From: JAGVPT01 sp964439265
GTDB taxonomy: Bacteria > Bacteroidota > Ignavibacteria > UBA10030 > UBA8401
DNA length: 64,000 nucleotides
Reading direction: 5' to 3'
NCBI GenBank assembly: GCA_964439265.1
Contig: CAYTOA010000008.1
Location: forward strand, 1 to 64,000
The position numbers and the translations under genes are program-made. Positions 42,524 through 52,422 of the stretch are shown one piece after another; positions within the stretch are counted from its first letter, which is position 1, and each line of letters starts with the position of its first letter. Below the pieces are notes generated by a model, which saw only the letters and a program-made list of their open reading frames with translations, did not search any database and was not told the DNA's origin.

Positions 42524-43129
42524 CTACTGAACCGTCACGCTCGTGATGACGACCTTTTGGATCGGATTGTCGCTGCGGTCACGCTGCACGGCGACAATTT
42601 TGTCCACAACGTCCATGCCCTTGACCACTTTTCCAAAAACGGTGTACTGCCCGTCGAGGAATGGCGCAGGTGCGACCGTAATATAAAACTGGCTGCCGTT
42701 GGACTTGCGCGCGGGGTTCACTTCATCTCCCTGACGGGCGGCAGCGACCACACCCCGGCCATGCGTCAGCCCGATCTCGGCGTCAATCGTATATCCCGGC
42801 CCGCCAAGTCCGTCGTTCGATCGGTCGTCATCTTTCGAATTCGGATCGCCCCCCTGGATCATGAACCCGGGAATGACGCGATGAAACGTTGTTCCGGCAT
42901 AAAAGCCCTCTTTGGCCAGTTTGCGGAAATTAGCCGCGTGTTTCGGCGCTTTGTCGTCCGCTAGCTGGACGGTGATGTCGCCCATTGAGGTCTTGATGAC
43001 CACGAGCCCGTGAGACGCCTTCGTTGAATCCACAGATGATTTTCCTTTCTTTGTCGATTTTTTTTCCTGGCTGACGGAAATCGCGGAGAGCATGATTATT
43101 CCACAGAGGAAAACAAGAAATGGTTTCAT
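42524..43129 (-). CDS. Exported cyclophilin-type peptidyl-prolyl isomerase
   Basis: 201 residues with a signal peptide (about 1-20). The cyclophilin core carries TTFHRVIPGFMIQGGDPN (catalytic Arg and Phe), GSQFYITVAPAPFLDGQYTVFGKV and GPGYTIDAEIG. It would catalyse cis-trans proline isomerisation of proteins in the periplasm. A Lys-rich linker (KKSTKKGKSS) follows the signal. 14 bases before holA. Confidence 0.93.
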   Translation of the reverse strand: MKPFLVFLCGIIMLSAISVSQEKKSTKKGKSSVDSTKASHGLVVIKTSMGDITVQLADDKAPKHAANFRKLAKEGFYAGTTFHRVIPGFMIQGGDPNSKDDDRSNDGLGGPGYTIDAEIGLTHGRGVVAAARQGDEVNPARKSNGSQFYITVAPAPFLDGQYTVFGKVVKGMDVVDKIVAVQRDRSDNPIQKVVITSVTVQ

Positions 43130-43221
43130 TGAGTTATTCCTATTGTTGTGAACTAAATGTCAGCCGTGGTCTGCCCTCTTCCAATGGGGAAGGAGCACAT
43201 CTCCACGGGGGAAGTGCCCTT

Positions 43222-43932
43222 CTAAAAATGATAGGTCAGGCCGAAGTCAAGACCGACGACAAACATCGATAGTGACGGAACCTTGCCGCGGCTTGGCGGC
43301 ACCGTGCCGCCAGCACCCTTCAATTGACCAAGCAACTCCCACCGGAGATCTCCTCCGATATATCCGTACAAATGTTCGTCGAACGCCGTCTGGCCGACGG
43401 CCTGAGCCTTCACACCGATGCCGTGAGCCGTATAGGTGAAGTCGTTGCCGTAGCCGTCCTTTTGTTCCAGGAGCCCGGTATGATAGCCGATACCTCCGCC
43501 GAATTTTAGGAAATACCCTTCGCCTGTCATCACATAATGCACCATGGCTGTCGGCATGTGCATGCTGTAGAATATCGTATACGTTCCCTCTTCCGGGATC
43601 GAAAGAGAGTACGATTTGAAAAGATATGAGTACTCGACGACACCCGCCCATTCAAAGCTTAAGGGAAATTCAGCCCCCCCGAAAAACTCAACGTCAGTCG
43701 CAAAACCGCTCACAATTGCCGGGTCTCCGAGCGTGTTGATATAACTCGTAAGCCCGGGAGCGTCCGCAAGCGCGATTCCCATTCCGCCGTAGAGTGAAAA
43801 AGTGTTCGCCCTCAGCATGAATCCATTCGCACTATCTGGCACGGACTGGGCACGGGAAAGATCCGTCGAGCACACGATGAAGGCTGCAGCAACGGCAATC
43901 TTTGCGGTGAATACCGGAAGTCTAGAGTTCAA
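43222..43932 (-). CDS. Predicted outer-membrane beta-barrel protein, unknown
   Basis: 236 residues from a TTG at 43932 that overlaps the end of the oxidoreductase gene by 11 bases; reading further upstream only repeats that gene in another frame. A signal peptide (about 1-30, AAAFIVCSTDLSRAQS) precedes a chain of short amphipathic strands rich in Gly, Tyr and Phe (SLYGGMGIALADA, EWAGVVEYSYLFKSYSL, GYFLKFGGGIGYHTGLLEQ, LYGYIGGDLRWELLGQLKG). It ends GLDFGLTYHF, with the terminal Phe typical of outer-membrane barrels. Function unknown. Confidence 0.65.
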   Translation of the reverse strand: MNSRLPVFTAKIAVAAAFIVCSTDLSRAQSVPDSANGFMLRANTFSLYGGMGIALADAPGLTSYINTLGDPAIVSGFATDVEFFGGAEFPLSFEWAGVVEYSYLFKSYSLSIPEEGTYTIFYSMHMPTAMVHYVMTGEGYFLKFGGGIGYHTGLLEQKDGYGNDFTYTAHGIGVKAQAVGQTAFDEHLYGYIGGDLRWELLGQLKGAGGTVPPSRGKVPSLSMFVVGLDFGLTYHF

Positions 43933-46084
43933 CAGGAAGTCCACTCTCCAACGATTCAATGATCTTGAAGGTCGTACGCGTTGTAACAACCAGACTCTGG
44001 AACGAGATGAGGTCTTTCGCAAGGTGGACAGAGCTGATGAATTCTTCCACTTCAGCTTTGTGTCCTTTTTCAACCGTCAGACTCTCATGAACTTTTCGTG
44101 CCCCGCCGTGGTACAACTCCAAAATTTTGAAGTTGTCGATGACCGCCGTTTTGCCCCCCGAAAAAATTTCAATACGCTCCTTTGAGAGCGCAGGATCTCC
44201 GTTCGCGAGATACTCAATAACTCCTACTGAACCGTTCGAGAAGCGAATTGTTATCGCGATATTGTCGCTCTGCGACCGTTCTCCGGTCAGGGACAAAGAC
44301 TGTGCAAAAACGGCCGTTGGTTCGCCTCCCGTGAGGTACTGGATTGTGTCGATGAAGTGGCACACTTCACCGATAATTCTCCCGCCCCCTTCCGCCGGAT
44401 CCTGCGTCCAATGGTCCTTCGGCAGAAAGCCGGCGTTCACCCGGTAATTCACGAGCATCGGCTCTGCCGCATCGGCAAAGAAGGCTTTCGCCTGACGCAC
44501 CGACGGCGAAAATCTTCTGTTAAAGCCGACCATGAATCGAAGATGGGATCGTTTCTTTGCCGCGTCATGAGCCTTGATGATTTCGGCAAGCTCTTTCTCA
44601 TTAAGCGCGAGAGGTTTTTCAACGAAAACGTGCTTGTGATTATTTAGTGCCTGCACGCACAAGGATGCATGAAGGTTATGACGTGTGGCGATAAACACGG
44701 TATCGATCTTGCTGGACGCATAAATTTCCTTCGGGTCAGTCGTTGCTGACTCGAACCCAAATTTCCGTGCAACATTTTTCGCGTTCAAACCGTTGGAAGT
44801 GCATACGGCTCTCAGAATTACGGACTTGGTATTGAGGAACGGTATAAGCGAACTTTGAGCGAAGTTCCCCGCGCCGATAAAACCGATGGAGACCAAACCA
44901 TTTGATTCACGCTCCGGCGCAACTGAAACAGCATTCGCAACAGATTTCTTTCCATGCGGATATTCCAGCAATACCCCAATATATCGCTCCTTTGTTCCGC
45001 GCTGAATCATGGCATATGCCTTCAGGGCATCGGCGATGGGAAAGGTGTGCGTCGTCAATTTTTCGACGTTGACCTTCTTCGCTTTCACAAGCCGAAGGAA
45101 TTCCTCCATATTGCGCTTCTCCGTCCATCGCACAAACCCGAGGGGATAGTCCTGTCCTTTCTCTTCGTAGGCCTTGTCGTACCGTCCGGGTCCGTATGAC
45201 CGCGATATTCTGAATTCCAGCTCTTTCATGTAGTACGGCGTTCTGGGGATGGAAATACCAACGTCCCCGACGAGGATGACGCGCGCCTTATCACGGGCGA
45301 TCGCGCCGGCAAGCTGCACCGGGTCGCTGCTTTTTGTTGCCGCCGTGATGATGATCGCATCCACCCCAACACCGTGTGTCTGGGACAGGATATCGCTCAT
45401 CAGACCTTTCGAAGCTCGCTGGTAGGCTGCATCTGCCCCAAGTGATTTGGCCAATGCAACAGAACGGGGGTCAATGTCGATCCCGATCACCGAACAGCCG
45501 GCTGCTTTTAATATCTGGACAGTTAATTGCCCGACAAGTCCGAGGCCGATGACGGCCGCCGTTTCTCCGAGTGTCGGCGCGGCGAGTCTTACGCCCTGAA
45601 GTGCGATTGCGCCGACGGTGGTGAACGCCGCCTCCTGCATCGTCATATCCGCCGGAACTTTTACGCAGAGATTTTTCGGCACAAAAAGGATTTCGGCATG
45701 ATTGGCGGAACTGCCGCCGCACGCAACCCGATCGCCGACGGCAAAGTCATCGACATCCCCGGCGACGCCGATGACCGTCCCTGCTGAACTGTACCCGAGA
45801 GGAGAGAACGCTTCAAGCCTTGTCATCACTTTCCTGTACACATTCAGCACACCCTGCTGCCGCATCTGCTGAATGACGAGCTTTACCATGTCGGGATTCG
45901 AACGTATTTTGGAGAGCATACTTCCTTTCCGTTTTTGAACGGACGATCTCTCCGTGCCCGAACTGATCAGCGAATACTCATTGCGGACAACCACCCCGCC
46001 CCCTTTCAGAGCCGGTTCCGGCACGTCCTCTACATGCATCGTGCCTTTCTTCATTTCCTGCGAAACCTGTTTCATAAAGTTCAT
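43922..46084 (-). CDS. Bi-domain oxidoreductase (zinc alcohol dehydrogenase + Gfo/Idh/MocA)
   Basis: 720 residues in two parts. Residues 1-365 are a medium-chain dehydrogenase: FSPLGYSSAGTVIGVAGDVDDFAVGDRVACGGSSANHAE, then the NAD motif VIGLGLVGQLTVQILKAAG. Residues 385-720 are a Gfo/Idh/MocA oxidoreductase: IGFIGAGNFAQSSLIPFL, KHVFVEKPLALNEKE (catalytic EKP), VGFNRRFSP, GGRIIGEVCHFIDTIQYLTG. This fusion occurs in cell-surface sugar clusters; the substrate is probably a nucleotide sugar or polyol. It follows the flippase-like gene by 24 bases. Confidence 0.92.
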   Translation of the reverse strand: MNFMKQVSQEMKKGTMHVEDVPEPALKGGGVVVRNEYSLISSGTERSSVQKRKGSMLSKIRSNPDMVKLVIQQMRQQGVLNVYRKVMTRLEAFSPLGYSSAGTVIGVAGDVDDFAVGDRVACGGSSANHAEILFVPKNLCVKVPADMTMQEAAFTTVGAIALQGVRLAAPTLGETAAVIGLGLVGQLTVQILKAAGCSVIGIDIDPRSVALAKSLGADAAYQRASKGLMSDILSQTHGVGVDAIIITAATKSSDPVQLAGAIARDKARVILVGDVGISIPRTPYYMKELEFRISRSYGPGRYDKAYEEKGQDYPLGFVRWTEKRNMEEFLRLVKAKKVNVEKLTTHTFPIADALKAYAMIQRGTKERYIGVLLEYPHGKKSVANAVSVAPERESNGLVSIGFIGAGNFAQSSLIPFLNTKSVILRAVCTSNGLNAKNVARKFGFESATTDPKEIYASSKIDTVFIATRHNLHASLCVQALNNHKHVFVEKPLALNEKELAEIIKAHDAAKKRSHLRFMVGFNRRFSPSVRQAKAFFADAAEPMLVNYRVNAGFLPKDHWTQDPAEGGGRIIGEVCHFIDTIQYLTGGEPTAVFAQSLSLTGERSQSDNIAITIRFSNGSVGVIEYLANGDPALSKERIEIFSGGKTAVIDNFKILELYHGGARKVHESLTVEKGHKAEVEEFISSVHLAKDLISFQSLVVTTRTTFKIIESLESGLPVEL

Positions 46085-46108
46085 CCTTTTGCGTAAGTGC
46101 CGGGACCG

Positions 46109-47122
46109 TTAGCCGGCGTCCTTCACAATTTCAGTGACCCGAATGTGATCTGTGAAAAAATAATACAGCCCTATGACGACCGTCAGCAGCACCCCGACCT
46201 CGTGTGTGAGAATCGAATAGCTGAGTGCCGTTACACTGTCAACATGGTACAACTGAGTGAGAGTGAACGACGTGAAGGAATGATACGTCCCAAACCCGCT
46301 TGGCGTCGGGACGGCAAACGCCACCGTTGAAACGACGAGCAGTATCGTGGCAGAACCAAAATTGAGCGAATGATTCGCCATCGCGTCGAAGGCATAAAAT
46401 GGGATGTACATCAGCAGAAGATACATCCCCTGAATCATGTAGCTCGTGATAATGATCATCACGAACTGCCCCGGGTATTTGGCAATGGCAAATCCGCTGA
46501 TGAACGATTCGAACAGGCTGTCAATTTTCCCGCGGAGTTTTACGGGCAGGAACACGAGGGACCCCTTCAGCAGCGAAAAGATATATTCCGCTTTGAAGAA
46601 CAGAAGGATAAAAAGGAGAAACGCACTCACCGAACCTCCAAGGAAGATCGGCTCTATCGCCGCGAACGACGGGAACAGCTCTGCGAAGGAATCCGAATAG
46701 AAAAACATCACTGCCAGAAGGATTGAAAAAAAGGTGATGATGTCGATAATGCGTTCAATAATGACCGTGCCGAATGCCGCAGTTTTTGAGATTCCTTCGA
46801 GCTTCCCGAGCGTGTAGGGCCGGACAACCTCGCCGACCCGCGGCAAAAAATTATTCACCATGTAACCGATCATCACGGCAGAAAAAGAATTCCGGAGAGA
46901 AACGTTCCGCTTGATGGGAACGAGAAGATATTGCCATCGCCAGGCGCGGACGACATGGCTGAGAATGCCGCCAACAAGGAGATAAAAGATCCAAACGAAG
47001 TGAACCTGCGTCAATGACGTCCAGATGGCGTTAAAGTCCTGCCCGCGAAAAGCGAGGTACATGAACAACGCCATGATGACAAAACTTAAAACGTATCGGA
47101 TATATGTTTTGGCGCGTATCAT
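46109..47122 (-). CDS. Flippase-like membrane protein (UPF0104/lysylphosphatidylglycerol synthase TM family)
   Basis: 337 residues from ATG 47122 (a TTG at 47146 would add eight). Eight or so membrane helices. Family marks: LVGGILSHVVRAWRWQYLL, FSAVMIGYMVNNFLPRVGEVVRPYTLGKLEGISKTAAFGTVIIERIIDI, and AFAVPTPSGFGTYHSFTSF near the C-terminus. Members include the membrane part of MprF and proteins near glycan genes thought to move or modify lipid carriers. The substrate is unknown here; the neighbour oxidoreductase suggests cell-envelope glycans. Confidence 0.85.
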   Translation of the reverse strand: MIRAKTYIRYVLSFVIMALFMYLAFRGQDFNAIWTSLTQVHFVWIFYLLVGGILSHVVRAWRWQYLLVPIKRNVSLRNSFSAVMIGYMVNNFLPRVGEVVRPYTLGKLEGISKTAAFGTVIIERIIDIITFFSILLAVMFFYSDSFAELFPSFAAIEPIFLGGSVSAFLLFILLFFKAEYIFSLLKGSLVFLPVKLRGKIDSLFESFISGFAIAKYPGQFVMIIITSYMIQGMYLLLMYIPFYAFDAMANHSLNFGSATILLVVSTVAFAVPTPSGFGTYHSFTSFTLTQLYHVDSVTALSYSILTHEVGVLLTVVIGLYYFFTDHIRVTEIVKDAG

Positions 47123-47251
47123 GGGGACAACACTGTGCTCTGGCAATTCTAAAAGTAATGCCGCGACGGTGAATGTTTGATTAACGTTCAGGACAAAAAT
47201 TTGTTGGCTCTATGGAAGAAGGTCATGCCATCACGATCAGGCTCATCAGGC

Positions 47252-47941
47252 TCACTGGTGAGGCGCATTGTGTCCGTTGGAACGGAGATCGACGACTTCA
47301 ACATGTTCCGGAACAACGAAGACAAAACGGTCATCCGGAATTCCGGCGTTGAACCGTACATCCTTCAGCGAGTACATTGTCTTCGTTTCGTTCTTGTCGA
47401 TGTACTCGACGCCGCGGACACTCCAATCCGCGTCGTCAATCCATACTTTGAGCGATTTCAGGTATTTCGCGACGCCGGATTTCGGCGAGAGCTTCAACGT
47501 GTACGACGCATGGGTATCCCCGCCGCTGTCGTCGACGAGGGCCGCGCGGAAATTTTTAGGAAGTCCGACAAGGAATCTTTCGGGGGAGAATGAATCCGGA
47601 GTTTCCTTGAACGAATCGATGAGCACCTGCTTGTTGACGGGAGAGTACAGCCAGACGGTTGTCCCGTCGGTCACTAGGATCTGCTCTTGCGACTCGATAC
47701 GGTATTTGTTCCCCTTCTTCATCATCACCGTTCCGGTATACGTCTGTTCAATTTTCGCATACTTCAATGAAACGGTCTGAGTAAAGCTGGCAGTGGCATC
47801 CTCAACGTTCGAATACGCTCCCTGTACTTTTTCAAGAACGGCGGCAGCGCTCAGTTTTTCCTTTTGGCCGCAGTGAAGCGGTGAGACGTGGGCATGCATC
47901 AATGTGAACATTATGAAAACTGCCAACGTTCGTAGTTTCAT
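47252..47941 (-). CDS. lolA: Outer-membrane lipoprotein carrier LolA-like protein
   Basis: 229 residues. Signal peptide about 1-18. The half-barrel strands of LolA are evident: VLEKVQGAYSNVEDATASFTQTV, TYTGTVMMKKGNKYRIES, QILVTDGTTVWLYSPVNKQVLIDSF, YTLKLSPKSGVAKYLKSLKVWIDDADWSVRGVEYIDKNETKTMYSLKDVRFNAGIPDDRFVFVVPEHVEVV. It shuttles lipoproteins through the periplasm. Overlaps the ftsK stop by ATGA, the common ftsK-lolA order. Confidence 0.9.
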   Translation of the reverse strand: MKLRTLAVFIMFTLMHAHVSPLHCGQKEKLSAAAVLEKVQGAYSNVEDATASFTQTVSLKYAKIEQTYTGTVMMKKGNKYRIESQEQILVTDGTTVWLYSPVNKQVLIDSFKETPDSFSPERFLVGLPKNFRAALVDDSGGDTHASYTLKLSPKSGVAKYLKSLKVWIDDADWSVRGVEYIDKNETKTMYSLKDVRFNAGIPDDRFVFVVPEHVEVVDLRSNGHNAPHQ

Positions 47942-50409
47942 ATCAGGCTCCTGAGAATGGCTTCGAGTTCCGCTTCACTTTCAACGAGCACCTCACGCGC
48001 TTTGCTGCCGTCGAATTGTCCGACAATACCGGCGGCTTCAAGCTCATCGACCAGCCGCGCGGCGCGTGAATAGCCGACTTTGAGGCGCCGCTGCAGTAAC
48101 GAAACAGAACCTTGTTGATGGCGGACAATTGTCCGAGCGGCTTCCTGGAACAACTCATCGCGTTCCCCCCCTCCGGAGCTCAACGCAGCGCGCTGTTTTT
48201 CCAGCACCGAGGGGAGCTCAAACGGCCTGCTGTAGCCTTTCTGCTTGCCGATATGGTCGACGATCGATTCCACTTCATCGCTCGAAATGAACGCATTCTG
48301 GATGCGGATCGGCTTCGGGCTGGATGACGGCATATAGAGCATGTCGCCGTTGCCGAGAAGTTGTTCGGCGCCGTTCATGTCGAGGATCGTGCGCGAGTCC
48401 GTTTTGGACGATACCTGGTATGCAATGCGGGCAGGGAAATTCGCCTTGATGACACCAGTGATAACATCGACCGATGGGCGCTGTGTCGCAACAACGAGAT
48501 GGATCCCGACGGCACGTGCAAGCTGTGCCAGCCGCGTGATCGGTTCTTCAACCTCGCGTGCAGCTGTGATCATAAGATCGGCGAGCTCATCGATGATGAT
48601 CACGATATACGGAAGCTTCCGGTGCTTGAATGTGTCGGAATCCTTCAGTCGTCCGGATGTAATGCGTTCATTATAGTCGGCAATATTCCGCACACCGGCA
48701 TGCGCGAGCTTGTCGTAGCGCTGTTCCATCTCAAGCTCGACAGATTTTAACGCCAGAACAGCGTTCTGCGGCATTGTAATGATCTTCTCGTCGATGTCTT
48801 TTGAAATTGCGAGATAATGATGCTCGAGCTTCTTGTACAGACTCAACTCGATCTTTTTGGGATCGATGATCAGGAATTTTACTTCCGAAGGATGAAGCCG
48901 GTAGAGAATGCTTGCAAGGATCGTGTTGATGCCGACGCTTTTTCCGGAGCCGGTTGAACCTGCGATAAGAAGGTGCGGCATTTTCGACAGGTCGTCGACG
49001 TAGACTTCGCCGGAAATCGTCTTACCCATCGCCAGCGGAAGCGCAGCCTGTGCGTCACGGAATTTCGCGGAGTTGATAATGCTTCGGATCGTCACGAGCG
49101 ACGGTTTGCGATTCGGAATTTCAACGCCGACCGTTCCCTTTCCCGGGATCGGCGCTTCGATACGGATGCCTTTTGCCTGCATGGCAAGAGCAAGGTCGTT
49201 CGCAAGGTTGACTATTTTTGCGACCTTGACTCCCGTTGCCGGAACAAGTTCGTATAATGTCACAACGGGGCCGGGCGTGACGCTGACGTTGGCAACCTCG
49301 ACATCGAAATCGGCAAGCTTCGCCCGAAGCAATTCTGCGTTGGCCTTCAATTCTGCATCGTCGATCGTTTCGGCCTGACGCTGCGAGTTCAGAAGGTCGA
49401 CCGAAGGAAATACGTAGTCGATCTCCTCGTCCTGAATATCCCGCTCGTCCAAACCGACTTCTTCTTCACGCACCATTTCCTTGATATCGAGCGGCGTCTC
49501 CTCATCCGATCCGGGCGGGCTCTCTACCGCGGGATCCTCTCTCTCTCCGGCGCCGTTGACAGGCGGCATCACTTCGACAGCAACCGCTTGCACCTGACGG
49601 GGCGAAACGATTTTAGGTACGGCAACGCGCCCGGGATTCTGCGAAATCTCTTCTGCCGGACGCTTTACCTGTATTAACGCCTTTTGTTTTTCTTTTTCCG
49701 CGATGCGGACGGCACGCCGCTCTTTCCAGCGATCGAGCGCTTCACTGACGGCCGACGCGATCGAGACGAAGAAATTTTTCAGACGTTCGGATGTGACGTG
49801 AAGGTCGAGGTCGATGGCAAGCGTAAGCGTGACGAAGAGGAGCGACACCGTAACGATAATTCCTCCCGCCGCGCCGATCAGTTGGCGCAGCACACTCGAG
49901 AGAAATGCCCCGACCGCCCCGCTCCATTGCGGCGAAAGGTCCTCAGACATTCCGACAAGTCTCAGGAGCCCGCAGAACGTGGCCCACAGCACAGCGATGG
50001 CAATAACGTAATTCGTGAAATACACCAGGCGGCGGATATCGCCGCGTCGGAGCGTCATCCATCCCCAGGCAATGAGCATGAAGGGAAGTACGAAGACGGC
50101 GTAACCGACCGTCGAATTGATGAGAAAATTCGACGTAATCGCCCCGGTCAGGCCGAGCCAGTTGTTCGTGGCGTTCGCTTTCTCCTGGATCAGCGGGTCG
50201 TTGGTAAAGATCTTGAAAAGTTGTGAAACGGGGACATCGCCGCTCGCTTCATCGGCGGGAGAATACGATACAAGGCAGAGAAGAATGAGGATCCCCAGCA
50301 CCATAACGAGGAATGACGCGATCTGCTTATTGCGGCGCGACTTTTTTTCCTCGTCATTTTTCTTCCGGCGAGGTGCCGGGTGTTCCGTTGAGATTGGGGT
50401 GTCGTCCAT
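47938..50409 (-). CDS. ftsK: DNA translocase FtsK/SpoIIIE
   Basis: 823 residues from ATG 50409; an upstream TTG at 50442 would overlap comB. It pumps chromosome ends through the closing septum. Four membrane helices in the first 200 residues, a charged Pro/Glu linker (about 225-310), then the motor: GKGTVGVEIPN, Walker A GSTGSGKSVGINTI, Walker B YIVIIIDELADLMI, VATQRPSVDVITGVIKANFPARIAYQVSSKTDSRTILD. The C-terminal winged-helix gamma domain (QEAARTIVRHQQGSVSLLQRRLKVGYSRAARLVDELE) reads the KOPS sequence. Complete. Confidence 0.96.
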   Translation of the reverse strand: MDDTPISTEHPAPRRKKNDEEKKSRRNKQIASFLVMVLGILILLCLVSYSPADEASGDVPVSQLFKIFTNDPLIQEKANATNNWLGLTGAITSNFLINSTVGYAVFVLPFMLIAWGWMTLRRGDIRRLVYFTNYVIAIAVLWATFCGLLRLVGMSEDLSPQWSGAVGAFLSSVLRQLIGAAGGIIVTVSLLFVTLTLAIDLDLHVTSERLKNFFVSIASAVSEALDRWKERRAVRIAEKEKQKALIQVKRPAEEISQNPGRVAVPKIVSPRQVQAVAVEVMPPVNGAGEREDPAVESPPGSDEETPLDIKEMVREEEVGLDERDIQDEEIDYVFPSVDLLNSQRQAETIDDAELKANAELLRAKLADFDVEVANVSVTPGPVVTLYELVPATGVKVAKIVNLANDLALAMQAKGIRIEAPIPGKGTVGVEIPNRKPSLVTIRSIINSAKFRDAQAALPLAMGKTISGEVYVDDLSKMPHLLIAGSTGSGKSVGINTILASILYRLHPSEVKFLIIDPKKIELSLYKKLEHHYLAISKDIDEKIITMPQNAVLALKSVELEMEQRYDKLAHAGVRNIADYNERITSGRLKDSDTFKHRKLPYIVIIIDELADLMITAAREVEEPITRLAQLARAVGIHLVVATQRPSVDVITGVIKANFPARIAYQVSSKTDSRTILDMNGAEQLLGNGDMLYMPSSSPKPIRIQNAFISSDEVESIVDHIGKQKGYSRPFELPSVLEKQRAALSSGGGERDELFQEAARTIVRHQQGSVSLLQRRLKVGYSRAARLVDELEAAGIVGQFDGSKAREVLVESEAELEAILRSLI

Positions 50410-50422
50410 TGAAAAAAAATTC

Positions 50423-51190
50423 TTATCCCTCTTGAACATCAAGAGTAATGGAGTGCTTCGCCTCTTCCTTTTTCAGTTTGATCACATTGCCGATCAGGAG
50501 GGGGAGCACGGGAATGGAATCGACGCTCACGCATGTTTTCAGGTCGCTCTCGAAGCCGATGTCGACAAGGTACTTTCCGTGGTCGGAGCTTTTTGCCATT
50601 TTGAGCAGATTTTTGCCGACTGTTTTGTAAAGGACCTGTGCTGCTCCAGCTGCGTCATTCACGTCGACGACAACGGGGGAATCCTCAACGAGCATTTTTA
50701 CAAGCATGCCCGCGCAGACCGCGTCTTCCATGCAAAAGAGCTGCTTTTCGCCGGCGCAGACGATTGAGAAATCCTCCCCCGCCTGGCGGATGAAATCAGC
50801 CACGAGCGATACGTTGATGAAGCCGCCCACCGCCATTCGTTTGGCGTATTTCGCCTTCACCATCGCTGACGATCCGTTCGTCGTGCAGAAAATAATTGAT
50901 TTTCCTTTCACTGCATCTTCCGTATACTCGCTGGGAGAATTGCCCAAATTGAAACCGGTAATGATTTTGCCGTTTCGTTCACCTCCGCGAAGCACAACGT
51001 CGCCAAAGAGGTTTCCGGAGACCTTCACCGCCGATTCGATCGAACCGACCGGGATGATCTCCCGCGCTCCGTTATTTAGAGCCGTCACGATCGTCGTGCT
51101 TGCTCTCAACACGTCGATCACGACAACGTTCTTGTCGCGCAGCTGCATTTCATCGACTTGAGCAGGAGAAAAGTACACGTCAATTTTCAT
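50423..51190 (-). CDS. comB: ComB-family 2-phosphosulfolactate phosphatase
   Basis: 255 residues. Family hallmarks: VVVIDVLRASTTIVTALNNGAREIIPV, GGERNGKIITGFNLGNSPSEY, SIIFCTTNGSSAM, FSIVCAGEKQLFCMEDAVCAGMLV. In methanogens ComB hydrolyses 2-phospho-3-sulfolactate on the way to coenzyme M. Bacterial members are widespread without coenzyme M, so the true substrate here is uncertain. 14 bases before ftsK. Confidence 0.9.
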   Translation of the reverse strand: MKIDVYFSPAQVDEMQLRDKNVVVIDVLRASTTIVTALNNGAREIIPVGSIESAVKVSGNLFGDVVLRGGERNGKIITGFNLGNSPSEYTEDAVKGKSIIFCTTNGSSAMVKAKYAKRMAVGGFINVSLVADFIRQAGEDFSIVCAGEKQLFCMEDAVCAGMLVKMLVEDSPVVVDVNDAAGAAQVLYKTVGKNLLKMAKSSDHGKYLVDIGFESDLKTCVSVDSIPVLPLLIGNVIKLKKEEAKHSITLDVQEG

Positions 51191-51342
51191 TGCAACACCT
51201 TGTCTCTGTAATCATCTGTGACGCTGACACTACACTCGCTTAGGCTTTGGTTCTTGGGGATCAAGGTCTAAAAGCCTTCCTCGCACAAAGCCGCCAAGAC
51301 GCAAAATAGATCAAGATAAAACTTACGCAGCTTTACATAATG

Positions 51343-52422
51343 CTATTTTTTAAGAAACGGCAGCGCCGTAATTTTGCCCTTTACTTCTTTCCCGCGCACA
51401 TCGATGTGGACCGGACTGCCGTCTGCAAAGTGCGCGGCATCCACATATCCCATCGCGATAGCTCTTTCGAGGGAGGGGGAAAATGTTCCGCTCGTGACCG
51501 ACCCGATCTGAGTCCCTTTCGAGAGGATCGCGTAGCCGTGACGAGCAATCGCCTTCTCTTCGATCTCGATTCCCACAAGCTTCCGCTTAAGACCTTCTGC
51601 TTTTACTTTTTCTAATACCGGTTTTCCGAGGAATTCTCCCTTTTTGAGCTTTGTGATCCACCCAAGCCCCGCTTCAAGCGTATTTGTGGTCTGATCGATA
51701 TCGTTTCCGTACAGACAATATCCCATTTCAAGGCGCAGCGTATCCCGGGCACCGAGGCCGATCGGCTTGATGCCGCAGTCTTTACCTGCCTTGAAGAGCG
51801 CATTCCAAACATTCTCGGCGTACGACGGTGAGAAATAAATTTCATAACCAAGTTCACCGGTATATCCTGTCCGAGAGAGGATCATATCAACTCCCGCGAC
51901 ACTTGCTTCTTTAAACCGATAATACGGAATCGATTTCAGATCGACAGACGTGAGTTTCTGAATGACCGTCTGCGATTTTGGACCCTGAATCGCCAGCAAC
52001 GCAGTAGCATCGCTCTCGTTCCTGAGATCAACATCGGGCATCAGATGCCGGTTCATCCATTCGAAGTCTTTTTCAACGTTCGACGCGTTCACGACAACCA
52101 TGAAATGGTTCTCGCCGATCTTGTAAACAAGAAGGTCGTCGACGATCCCCGCATCGTCATAGCACATTGCAGAGTATTGAGCTTCTCCCGGCACAAGCAC
52201 CGCGACGTCGTTGACCGTCATGCGCTGCAAGAATGCCTGAGCGTTCTTTCCCTTCACTACAAATTCCCCCATGTGCGAGACATCGAAAACGCCGACCGCA
52301 GTGCGTACCGCTTTATGTTCTTCGATGATGCTGGTGTATTGCACCGGCATTTCATAGCCGCCGAAAGGAACCATCTTCGCTCCGAGCTGCCGATGGATCG
52401 AATGGAACGGCGTCTGTTTCAT
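51343..52422 (-). CDS. gcvT: Glycine cleavage T-protein (aminomethyltransferase)
   Basis: 359 residues. Transfers the methylene group from aminomethylated H-protein to tetrahydrofolate. HRQLGAKMVPFGGYEMPVQY, FDVSHMGEFVVKG, MCYDDAGIVDDLLVYKIGENHFMVVVNASNVEKDFEW, SRTGYTGELGYEIYF and GLGARDTLRLEMGYCLYGNDI are all present, with the catalytic Asp in the MGEF region neighbour. The gcvH and gcvP partners are not in the window. Overlaps the fsa-like gene by ATGA. Confidence 0.95.
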   Translation of the reverse strand: MKQTPFHSIHRQLGAKMVPFGGYEMPVQYTSIIEEHKAVRTAVGVFDVSHMGEFVVKGKNAQAFLQRMTVNDVAVLVPGEAQYSAMCYDDAGIVDDLLVYKIGENHFMVVVNASNVEKDFEWMNRHLMPDVDLRNESDATALLAIQGPKSQTVIQKLTSVDLKSIPYYRFKEASVAGVDMILSRTGYTGELGYEIYFSPSYAENVWNALFKAGKDCGIKPIGLGARDTLRLEMGYCLYGNDIDQTTNTLEAGLGWITKLKKGEFLGKPVLEKVKAEGLKRKLVGIEIEEKAIARHGYAILSKGTQIGSVTSGTFSPSLERAIAMGYVDAAHFADGSPVHIDVRGKEVKGKITALPFLKK